Source: CAZEXD01 sp964516865 (GTDB lineage: Bacteria > Patescibacteriota > Minisyncoccia > Minisyncoccales > Staskawiczbacteraceae). Taken from it: a stretch of 6,675 nt of DNA. The notes under the pieces were generated by a model. That model worked only from the letters and a program-made list of their open reading frames with translations. It did not search any database and was not told where the DNA came from. Location: contig CAZEXD010000030.1 of NCBI GenBank assembly GCA_964516865.1, positions 1 through 6,675 on the forward strand, in the 5' to 3' direction. A program made the position numbers and the translations under genes. This document shows, piece by piece, positions 1 to 5,444 of the stretch; position 1 is the stretch's first letter; the number at the start of each line of letters is the position of its first letter.

Positions 1-7
1 CCTCGCT

Positions 8-30
8 TTTTCGCCGCCGCAATTTTTCGT
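8..30. repeat. Left arm of 23-bp window-terminal inverted repeat
   Basis: Positions 8-30 match the reverse complement of 6653-6675 at 21 of 23 positions (mismatches at 13 and 16). The inner 14 bases, 17-30, match perfectly. The shared core on the minus strand reads ACGAAAAATTGCGG, followed by a GC-rich YGGSG and an A run. It probably belongs to a longer dispersed repeat family rather than a gene. Confidence 0.75.
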
Positions 31-32
31 AT

Positions 33-133
33 CCCGCCCTCTAAGCTTTATACAATTTGGTAAAAATAATTTTTAATGGAATAATAAAAATAAATTTTCT
101 TCTCATCTAAAAACATAAATATTAGAGGGCGGG
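33..133. repeat. 12-bp perfect inverted repeat around a 77-bp AT-rich spacer
   Basis: CCCGCCCTCTAA at 33-44 is the exact reverse complement of 122-133. The arms are GC-rich, while the 77 bases between them (45-121) are strongly AT-rich. The left arm lies two bases from the window-terminal repeat arm at 8-30. The right arm runs into a GC-rich island that contains the 8-bp palindrome GGTGCACC (133-140). The spacer is too long for a transcription terminator. Possible readings are the ends of a tiny non-autonomous element or two divergent copies of a repeat unit. Confidence 0.7.
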
Positions 134-211
134 GTGCACCGTCAATAAGTGTTGTCCTCCTCCCAACCCACCCGTGCGCGGTCAACACAAAGGAACTCCC
201 CAAAACCCGTT
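122..211. repeat. GC-rich island, probable dispersed-repeat segment
   Basis: This block is far richer in G and C than the sequence on either side. It holds the right arm of the 12-bp inverted repeat, the palindrome GGTGCACC at 133-140, a short inverted pair GTGTTG (149-154) / CAACAC (183-188), and a pyrimidine-rich tract (155-173). On the minus strand that tract gives three GGG runs followed by GGAGG, so a weak G-quadruplex is possible. It ends about 60 bases before the first gene. No RNA family is recognisable. Calling it a repeat is inference from composition and symmetry. Confidence 0.4.
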
Positions 212-238
212 GCATAAAATTTACAGTCATGCTATTAT
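210..238 (+). promoter_or_regulatory. Weak candidate promoter for the plus-strand operon
   Basis: TTGCAT (210-215) and TATTAT (233-238) are separated by 17 bases and would start transcription about 25 bases before the first ATG. The -10 box is good (5 of 6), but only the first three bases of the -35 box fit, and the region is AT-rich enough to produce such matches by chance. The -35 lies in the edge of the GC-rich island, so the repeat may have contributed to the promoter. Confidence 0.3.
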
Positions 239-269
239 TTAGTATATCAATGTTATTAAATGATATCAA

Positions 270-1526
270 ATGTATCGTTGGGAAAAGAAAGGTCTTATAA
301 AATCTCGCCGACTTAATCCGAAAGGAAAAAAACTTTTTGCAAAAGAAGAGATTTTAAAGTTAATAGATAATAATAAATACCCAATTTCTAATGACATAAA
401 ACTTTTGGAGAATTGTAATAGCCTAGAAGTTGGAACCAAAGCTAAAAATATCAAAATAATCAAAGAAAAGGGTGGATGCTTAATTCCAAAAACTTTAATC
501 CTTAATACTAATATTTTCAATCAATTATTAACAGAAAATAAAATTTCCGATCCCTTGAATTATGATTGGTCTAAATTTGAAATTCCTGCCAAATATCAAA
601 AAATTATTCTTAAAAAAATCAGCCAAGAATTTAACAATAAACCTTTAGTTATTAGAAGTTCGGCAACTTGCGAAGATTCGCCTCTATTAAGTTTTGCTGG
701 TCAATATTCAAGTTTTCTTAATATAAAAGGCGAAGAAAACGTTTTGAAAGCGATTAAGTTGTGTTATCAATCATTATTTAGTGATAACGCCAAAATATAT
801 GCGAAAATAAATGGTGTCAGATTAGAATATGAAAGTATGGCAATTGCCGTCCAAGAATTGACGCCGGTAGCAATTGCCGGTGTAATATTTACCGCCGATC
901 CGGTTAACCAAGATGATAAAAAAATGATTGTCGAATACACAGAAGGATTAGGAGATTCCATAGTTAGTGGACATATAAAACCAACCGTAGAAGAAATTAA
1001 GAAAACAAAAATAAATAATTTGCAAAATGAATTTTTGAAAAAGTTATCAAAAATGGCATTAAATCTTGAAAAAGTATTTGGTAACCCTCAAGATATTGAG
1101 TGGGGATGGGACGGAGAGAAAATATATATTTTTCAGAGCAGAAATATTACAACGTTAGATAAACATCCAAAAATGATCAATTATGTTTTTAACAAGAATA
1201 AAATTATTGGAACAGGCACCTCTGCTTGCCGGGGTGTAACTGATGGTTTTCTGCGGGTTATCAATAATATTGAAGATTTTAATAAAATAAAAAAAGGCGA
1301 TGTTGTTTTAATAAAATGTAAAACAGACATCTCGTTGATAAAAAAAATTCAACTCATTAATGCTTTAATAATAAACGGTGGCATTCTTTCGCATATAGCA
1401 GTAATAGCGAGAGAGTTTAATATTCCTTGTTTAACAGAGCCAGTAATAGCTGAAGAAAAAATAAAAAAGTACGCAAACAAAAAAATCATTGTTGATGCGA
1501 TAAAAGGAAAAATATTATTAACTTAG
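270..1526 (+). CDS. PEP-synthase-like phosphotransferase with partial MerR-type HTH
   Basis: This protein pairs an ATP-binding PPDK_N domain with a PEP-utilising mobile (phospho-histidine) domain. Residues 53-80 resemble the domain's glycine-rich start. RSSATCEDSP (129-138), FAGQYSS (142-148), QELTP (195-199), AGVIFTADPV (203-212), EGLGDSIVSG (225-234) and IFQSRNIT (287-294) are typical PPDK_N blocks. GGILSH (370-375) presents the likely phosphorylated His375. The pyruvate/PEP-binding barrel of true PEP synthase (about 800 aa) is absent, as is a rifampicin-type acceptor domain, so the acceptor is unknown. Residues 1-32 (YRWEKKGLIKS and following) look like the second half of a MerR/excisionase HTH whose first helices are missing. 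There is no Shine-Dalgarno site; the ATG at 270 follows an in-frame stop at 261, so no earlier start exists in this frame. It is the first gene of a three-gene operon, six bases before the next. A cytosolic ATP-dependent phosphoryl-transfer role is inferred. Confidence 0.85.
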   Translation: MYRWEKKGLIKSRRLNPKGKKLFAKEEILKLIDNNKYPISNDIKLLENCNSLEVGTKAKNIKIIKEKGGCLIPKTLILNTNIFNQLLTENKISDPLNYDWSKFEIPAKYQKIILKKISQEFNNKPLVIRSSATCEDSPLLSFAGQYSSFLNIKGEENVLKAIKLCYQSLFSDNAKIYAKINGVRLEYESMAIAVQELTPVAIAGVIFTADPVNQDDKKMIVEYTEGLGDSIVSGHIKPTVEEIKKTKINNLQNEFLKKLSKMALNLEKVFGNPQDIEWGWDGEKIYIFQSRNITTLDKHPKMINYVFNKNKIIGTGTSACRGVTDGFLRVINNIEDFNKIKKGDVVLIKCKTDISLIKKIQLINALIINGGILSHIAVIAREFNIPCLTEPVIAEEKIKKYANKKIIVDAIKGKILLT

Positions 1527-1532
1527 AAAAAT

Positions 1533-2324
1533 ATGGAACTACAACTTTTTGTCTACAAAAATTTAGCATTGCATTTCTATTATTCAAGGGAAAGCATTTC
1601 CAAGAATATGGTTAAAGTTAAAAATTTGTTTCTTGTTTTTCCTGGCTTGCCAAATTTCATCCACAAAGAATTCTTTAGTGATAAAGTTGACAGAAATAAT
1701 GCTTTTTTTAGTGTCTATTATTTAGGAAGTTGGTTAAGCAGGGGAAATTTTACTTATGAGAATTGCAAAAAAACAGTTGAGTTGGCGGTTGAGTTTGTAA
1801 AAAATAAAAAAGGAATAAAAACTTTTGATAATAAACAAATACGTTGGAATTATAAAAATTTACATTTAATAGGGTATAGTTTTGCTGGTAATCCAGTTGT
1901 TTCTGCAAAAGTATCTAAAAATGAAGTAAAGAATGTTATATTATTTGAGCCCCTGCTTTTTTTACACAAAAAAGATGTTTCGGAATACCTAAAAGATAAA
2001 AAAGCTATAAAAAATTTTTATAGTTTTAGCTTATCCTATCTTGAATTTCTCAGAAGGGGTTATAAATTTGCATTTAGAGGGATAGAGAAACAAAGCTGGG
2101 ATAAGTATTTTTCCGGCAAAGATCTGAAATCTTTCGTTAAAATAGATAAAAATTATCCTAACGTTATTATTTTTCACGGCAAGTCGGATGAAAAAATTAA
2201 ATATACTAGTTCTCTATTTTTTCAAAAAGAAAAATGCCCTCAAGCAAAAATTATTTTGGTAGATAATGTTGGCCATGATTTAGAAAAACTTTTTGACATA
2301 AAACAAATCATTAAACTAATCTAA
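1533..2324 (+). CDS. Alpha/beta hydrolase family protein
   Basis: This 263-aa protein has the layout of a soluble alpha/beta hydrolase. FPGLPN (36-41) suits the oxyanion-hole loop after the third strand. HLIGYSFAG (111-119) is the nucleophile elbow with Ser116. FHGKSDEKI (214-222) places the acid at Asp219, and DNVGHD (244-249) places the catalytic His at 248, so a Ser-Asp-His triad is present in the usual order. No signal peptide or membrane segment is seen, so it should be cytosolic. The substrate is unknown: esterase, acyl hydrolase or lipase-like activities are all possible. The elbow has Ala where the fifth residue is usually Gly, a tolerated variant. The ATG lies six bases after the preceding stop and has no Shine-Dalgarno site, as is true of this whole operon. 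The AT-rich codon use matches gene one. Confidence 0.8.
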   Translation: MELQLFVYKNLALHFYYSRESISKNMVKVKNLFLVFPGLPNFIHKEFFSDKVDRNNAFFSVYYLGSWLSRGNFTYENCKKTVELAVEFVKNKKGIKTFDNKQIRWNYKNLHLIGYSFAGNPVVSAKVSKNEVKNVILFEPLLFLHKKDVSEYLKDKKAIKNFYSFSLSYLEFLRRGYKFAFRGIEKQSWDKYFSGKDLKSFVKIDKNYPNVIIFHGKSDEKIKYTSSLFFQKEKCPQAKIILVDNVGHDLEKLFDIKQIIKLI

Positions 2325-2331
2325 TTTTATT

Positions 2332-2508
2332 ATGAAAAAACGAATATTTTTTATAACCGATTGCGTTGATGTAGCATATAATGAATTAAGAGGGGTGATT
2401 CTGAGTAATATCAAAAGTTATGAAATAGTAGTTGAGCCAGTTGTTCCGGTTACTCCATTCTCGATTATCAATGGAAATTTTGCTCTTCGTTTAATGGCCG
2501 AGGTATAA
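2332..2508 (+). CDS. N-terminal fragment of the DUF62 family protein
   Basis: This 58-codon frame starts MKKRIFFITD and ends RLMAEV. It corresponds to the first Rossmann-like strand and helix of DUF62 proteins: ITD (8-10), then LRGVILSN (19-26), then a hydrophobic strand and TPFSIINGNFAL (41-52). It lies seven bases after the hydrolase stop with no Shine-Dalgarno site, consistent with operon spacing. Alone it is too short to be functional. It is the 5' part of the split gene described under 2332-3079. Confidence 0.7.
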   Translation: MKKRIFFITDCVDVAYNELRGVILSNIKSYEIVVEPVVPVTPFSIINGNFALRLMAEV

Positions 2509-2545
2509 TCCAGAAAACACCATTTTTTCTATAATACTAAATCCA

Positions 2546-3079
2546 ATGAAAGAGAGACCCGCTCGATTAATTGGAAAAACAAAGAAAAAAGGTTTTTATT
2601 TTATGGGGGCAAACACCGGTGTTTTTACTTGGTTTTTTAGAGATTTTGGCATAGAGGAGTTATATGAATTAAATGATTCTGGGTTTTTTCCGTTTGGCGG
2701 GAAATATGTTCATGCTCCTGCGGTGGCGCAAATAGCGATGGGAAAGCCTTTAAATCAATTGGGGCACCCCTTTGATATTAAAAATGTCGTTAAGCTTGAT
2801 ATTGCTGATGGCACGATAGTTCATATTGATAATTTTGGATTAATGAAATTTACTGGTGATTTAACCGGTCTTAACGAAGGAGATAAACTAGAGGTTTGTG
2901 TTAATGGGAAAAGATTGCAAGCGGTTTACGCAAAAAGAATGATGAGCCGAGAAACTGGAGAATGGGTACTTTATCCAGGTAGTTCATTCGGTTTACCAGA
3001 GTTAGGTAAGGTGCGGGAAAATGGAGCCAAAAAGCTGGGTGCTAAAATTGGAGATGTAATTACTTTCAAAAAAAGTTAA
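2546..3079 (+). CDS. C-terminal part of the DUF62 family protein
   Basis: This frame gives 177 aa from the ATG at 2546, but it is open further upstream (to about 2498) and the homology extends there too, so the ATG is probably an internal methionine. FMGANTGVF (19-27) matches the family's 'vGPdNG' region. FGGKYVHAPAVAQIA (50-64) sits where active members have an FHGRD-type motif. VHIDNFGLM (92-100) opens the C-terminal beta-barrel domain, and YPGSSFGLPELGKV (143-156) matches its conserved end. His and Arg of the FHGRD-type motif are replaced by Gly and Lys, and the DPGVG-type motif upstream reads NPMKE. Ordinary SAM hydrolysis is therefore doubtful; this residue comparison is from memory of the family. 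Confidence 0.7.
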   Translation: MKERPARLIGKTKKKGFYFMGANTGVFTWFFRDFGIEELYELNDSGFFPFGGKYVHAPAVAQIAMGKPLNQLGHPFDIKNVVKLDIADGTIVHIDNFGLMKFTGDLTGLNEGDKLEVCVNGKRLQAVYAKRMMSRETGEWVLYPGSSFGLPELGKVRENGAKKLGAKIGDVITFKKS

Positions 3080-3111
3080 CTCAATTCTTTAAATTACATC
3101 AAAAAAGAAAA

Positions 3112-3148
3112 AGTCCTTCAAGATTTTCCTCTTGAAGGACTGGTTTTT
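3112..3148. terminator. Bidirectional intrinsic terminator between convergent operons
   Basis: AGTCCTTCAAG (3112-3122) pairs perfectly with 3131-3141 around an eight-base loop. On the plus strand the stem is followed by GGTTTTT (3142-3148). On the minus strand it is followed by TTTTCTTTTTT (3111 down to 3101). The plus-strand operon ends at 3079 and the minus-strand operon at 3188, so one hairpin serves both. Confidence 0.9.
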
Positions 3149-3187
3149 AAATTTGCGAAGAACTTTCGGAAGGCAATTAAAGCAATT

Positions 3188-4600
3188 TTAGTAAAATCGC
3201 CGTTTTGCCTCTCTGAGAAGATCCTTAAAGACACGCAGATGTTCTTCTGATGTTTGATACACCACATCTCGTTTGGTATCACCGAACCGATATTTTTTGT
3301 CGACGTATCGCATCAACTCTGTCTGCACTTTTTCCGCATATTTAAAGAATTCATCATGCACCCACCGAGCTGCCGGATCTACGATCTGGTAAGTAGTTAA
3401 CGGTGAATTAAGCAAGCCCCGTGCTTTCATTTCGCGATAAATCGGTGTTCCTTTGTAAATGAACATCTTGCTTGCAAGTTGTACCAGCGCTGGTTCGTCC
3501 TCTACCTTCTCGATGAAGGCGATATTGTCCATTAAGGTTTCCAGGGTCGACAATGGGTGAAACATAATTATGCCGGTATTTACTTCAATACCGAGCGATT
3601 TTGCTAATTTGACGGCTTGGATATTCTGCTCTACGGTTGTCCCCTTACGAAAAAGTTTCAAGTCTCGCTGTGAACCAGTTTCGCAACCCAGATAAACACG
3701 CTTGAGTCCGGCTTCTTTTAACAACCTAAACAGCGGTTCTTTAACTTCGTTTACACGTGCGTCAAACCGCAGCTTAACATTCAATCCTTTCCTGATAATT
3801 TCGCGAGCAATCTTTTCAGCCCGGTATGGGTCAATGCCGATAAAATCGTCATCGGCAAATTGGAAGTTACGAAAACCCTTCTCGTACTCATCACTAATTT
3901 CTTCAACCACCGATAAAGATGTTCGTCCACGCCACCAGTTGCCACTTTTTTCGCCATACAGTGAGAAAGTTGAGCAAAAGGTGCAACGGGCGTAACAACC
4001 CCTGGACGAGTTCACCATTAACCAATCGACTGGTTCATGTTTTAAACGAATTGGCCTAGGCAGTGTATCCAGATCAATGAGTTTTCCCGGTGTTCTACAT
4101 ACGGCATCATTATTCAGCCAAGAAATACCGGGAACTGTTTCATATTCCATTCCCTTACGCCTTGCTTCAATCAATCGAAGCATGGACAATTCACCCTCGC
4201 CACGAACTACTACATCGGTTGGAGTAAGACGTAGCGTCTCCTCGTCCCAAAATGTAGCGGAGTAGTCGCCAGCTACAATCAGTGTTTCCGGGCGAACATC
4301 GCATACCACTTTCATTGCCTTTGTTACCGGATTATCGAATGCTTCTTTAAGTGTTTTGGCTTTCAGGTAATCGCGGGATAGTTCCAAGCCGATAAACTTA
4401 AAGCCGACTACATCGAAGTGTTCGGTCTCCAGAATCCGCATAACATTTTCATGTCCCAGAAAACGCTCTTCTAAGATTTCAACTTCGTATCCTGCTTGTT
4501 GTAGGACAGCTGAGATATATCCTATTCCAATTGATTGTTTTTTACTGGGCCAGAAATCGATCGGATAGCCCAGATCAAGATTAACCAGTGCTACTCTCAT
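3188..4600 (-). CDS. B12-binding-domain radical SAM enzyme
   Basis: This 470-aa protein has an N-terminal cobalamin-binding-type Rossmann domain (about 1-150) followed by a radical SAM barrel (about 190-400) and a helical tail. SIGIGYISAVLQQAGYEVE (23-41), LIVAGDYSA (107-115) and VVRGEGE (131-137) are typical of the B12 domain of class B enzymes. RGCYARCTFC (200-209) supplies the [4Fe-4S] ligands Cys202, Cys206 and Cys209. FADDDF (248-253) and LGCETGS (304-310) are further barrel motifs. The reaction is unknown; the class includes methyltransferases such as the tryptophan C2-methylase TsrM, ring-forming enzymes such as BchE, and others. I chose the ATG at 4600 because AGGAGG lies seven bases upstream. 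A longer frame from 4654 would start inside an intergenic hairpin. It is the last gene of the trpS operon and hints that the operon makes or modifies a small molecule or peptide. Confidence 0.85.
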   Translation of the reverse strand: MRVALVNLDLGYPIDFWPSKKQSIGIGYISAVLQQAGYEVEILEERFLGHENVMRILETEHFDVVGFKFIGLELSRDYLKAKTLKEAFDNPVTKAMKVVCDVRPETLIVAGDYSATFWDEETLRLTPTDVVVRGEGELSMLRLIEARRKGMEYETVPGISWLNNDAVCRTPGKLIDLDTLPRPIRLKHEPVDWLMVNSSRGCYARCTFCSTFSLYGEKSGNWWRGRTSLSVVEEISDEYEKGFRNFQFADDDFIGIDPYRAEKIAREIIRKGLNVKLRFDARVNEVKEPLFRLLKEAGLKRVYLGCETGSQRDLKLFRKGTTVEQNIQAVKLAKSLGIEVNTGIIMFHPLSTLETLMDNIAFIEKVEDEPALVQLASKMFIYKGTPIYREMKARGLLNSPLTTYQIVDPAARWVHDEFFKYAEKVQTELMRYVDKKYRFGDTKRDVVYQTSEEHLRVFKDLLREAKRRFY

Positions 4601-4607
4601 TTTTGTT

Positions 4608-4613
4608 CCTCCT
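4608..4613 (-). promoter_or_regulatory. Ribosome binding site fixing the radical SAM start
   Basis: A perfect AGGAGG on the minus strand lies seven bases before the ATG at 4600. It argues against the upstream in-frame ATG at 4654, which has no comparable site and would add 18 residues unlike the family's N-terminus. Confidence 0.85.
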
Positions 4614-4627
4614 GTTTGAGTTATTAT

Positions 4628-4657
4628 GGGGTGCTTGAAATTATTTTCAAGCACCCC
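4628..4657. other. Intergenic 13-bp perfect hairpin inside the minus-strand operon
   Basis: GGGGTGCTTGAAA (4628-4640) pairs perfectly with 4645-4657 around a four-base loop. It begins three bases after the stop codon of the middle gene. The T tract (4658-4662) follows the stem only on the plus strand, where no gene is being transcribed. In the direction of the operon the stem is followed by ATAATAACTC, not by a U run. It may be a partial terminator, an RNA-processing or 3'-end-stabilising hairpin that sets the ratio between upstream and downstream genes, or a stop for antisense transcription. Confidence 0.75.
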
Positions 4658-4660
4658 TTT

Positions 4661-5443
4661 TTAGGTTAACACTGACTCTGAGCCAAGTGGCAGCAAAATC
4701 GCTGTCACTTTTGTACCGACTACTTTGCGAAAGAGCTGGAAATGTCGTTTATTGGTAATGCCGGCCAGATGAACCCCCGGCAATCGGTACAGAACATAAC
4801 AGTTCCAGACGAAGTGGACCACATCCAATGTCTTTACAAACACTGGGTTTCTCAGGTGAAACGGTAGCGCAGAAAGAAATTCCTCAGTGGTTATTGTGGA
4901 GAGTCTCTCAGCAAAACTTTGAGGGATGCCTATTGGAGCAATTTCACTGCTGAGTAATATCTGACATTCAGGAAACTCCTTAAAGAAAAAAGCTTTATAT
5001 GCATTAACAGCTTGTTGTGCAGTTGATACATTCCAGCCTTTCTTGAGAATCGTTAGAGTATCCTCTAGCCAGACTACGAATCTCAGCTTACCTAGCGGTT
5101 CACAAAGAATTTTTGCTACTTCGACATACTGCTTAAGATATTCCTTGGGTTTAATTCCTACGAATGTCGAGAAACAGATAGGCATATTGGATGAGATTTT
5201 TGTCGGACCGATCGCCTCAACGATTTTCCTCTGTTGCTTAAGCGTCTGAATACTTCCCGAGAGATCGATTTTACCGGTGGGTTGTTGTGTGGGGAAATAT
5301 TCCTTTGTACCCCTATTTGAACCTAAATTGAGTCGCTCAAGAATGACTGGGAATGGCAGATTGTTGAAATCTGCCATTCCCATATCAGCCATAGTTACAT
5401 TCAGATATTGGTGGTTTAGTTTTGCGAAATCAATGAGTTGCAT
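4661..5443 (-). CDS. Class I aminoacyl-tRNA-synthetase-like protein lacking signature motifs
   Basis: I do not recognise this 260-aa protein with certainty. Residues 86-132 look like the first strands of a HUP/Rossmann domain: CFSTFVGIKP, a helix, then RFVVWLEDTLTI, comparable to the FFIIADLQVL strand of TrpRS. LAGITNKRHFQLFRKV (226-241) resembles the GQDQLPHIEQAREI stretch of the neighbouring TrpRS (149-162), with the DQ pair replaced by TN. PTGKIDLSGS (55-64) faintly recalls PTGQLHLGHY of TrpRS, but it lies too far from the next strand. No HIGH motif is present, and the protein ends where KMSKS would be expected, so normal aminoacylation is unlikely. Its length also fits cyclodipeptide synthases, which share this fold, but their GxSxxNSYF-type motif is not clear here. 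Its ATG lies one base after the trpS stop, with a strong Shine-Dalgarno inside trpS, implying coupled translation. A partner or substrate-handling role beside TrpRS is inference. Confidence 0.5.
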   Translation of the reverse strand: MQLIDFAKLNHQYLNVTMADMGMADFNNLPFPVILERLNLGSNRGTKEYFPTQQPTGKIDLSGSIQTLKQQRKIVEAIGPTKISSNMPICFSTFVGIKPKEYLKQYVEVAKILCEPLGKLRFVVWLEDTLTILKKGWNVSTAQQAVNAYKAFFFKEFPECQILLSSEIAPIGIPQSFAERLSTITTEEFLSALPFHLRNPVFVKTLDVVHFVWNCYVLYRLPGVHLAGITNKRHFQLFRKVVGTKVTAILLPLGSESVLT

Positions 5444-5444
5444 T

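Larger units (their letters stand above)
1..269. other. Gene-free left end made of repeat fragments
   Basis: I see no convincing gene here. The stretch alternates GC-rich blocks (about 1-44 and 122-211) with AT-rich spacer (45-121 and 212-269). The GC-rich blocks carry inverted repeats listed separately. A 73-codon minus-strand frame runs through it, but most of its length is AT-rich spacer plus the GC-rich repeat, and it has no Shine-Dalgarno site. The block 155-173 is almost pure pyrimidine, so the minus strand carries three GGG runs plus two GG runs at close spacing. The block layout looks like a dispersed repeat or the remnant of a small element next to the first gene, but only comparison with other copies could show that. 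Confidence 0.5.
2332..3079 (+). pseudogene. SAM hydroxide adenosyltransferase (DUF62) family gene split by a frameshift
   Basis: Two adjacent frames together make one DUF62 protein (SAM hydrolase / chlorinase-fluorinase fold). The first, 2332-2508, ends in TAA. The second stays open from about 2498, so reading on from TAT at 2504 gives YNPENTIFSIILNP and then the C-terminal half. Joined at about 2503, the product is about 248 aa, close to the family's usual 250-270. The change is +1: one extra base, or two lost, near GAGGTATAA. Family landmarks are ITD (8-10), GVILSN (21-26), PENTIF after the join, FMGANTG, FGGKYVHAP, VHIDNFGLM and a C-terminal GSSFGLPELGK block. It begins seven bases after the hydrolase gene. 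UAA followed by U is an efficient stop and there is no obvious slippery run, so a mutation or base-calling error is likelier than programmed frameshifting. Confidence 0.75.

Noticed and set aside
48..269. A 73-codon minus-strand frame across the left repeat region
   Set aside because: It crosses from AT-rich spacer into the GC-rich repeat block and back, has no ribosome binding site and resembles no family. It is better explained as chance translation of a repeat.
2500..2512. Programmed +1 frameshift in the DUF62 gene
   Set aside because: The break is at UAA followed by U, an efficient stop. There is no prfB-like CUU-UGA context and no well-placed internal Shine-Dalgarno, so mutation or sequencing error is simpler.
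2332..3079. Use of an alternative genetic code, as in some CPR bacteria with UGA recoded
   Set aside because: The break is at UAA with a frame change, not an in-frame UGA, and the other genes read normally with the standard code.
4601..4654. Start of the radical SAM gene at the upstream in-frame ATG (4654)
   Set aside because: That ATG lies inside the intergenic hairpin with no Shine-Dalgarno site, while the ATG at 4600 has AGGAGG at ideal spacing and begins directly with the first strand of the B12 domain.
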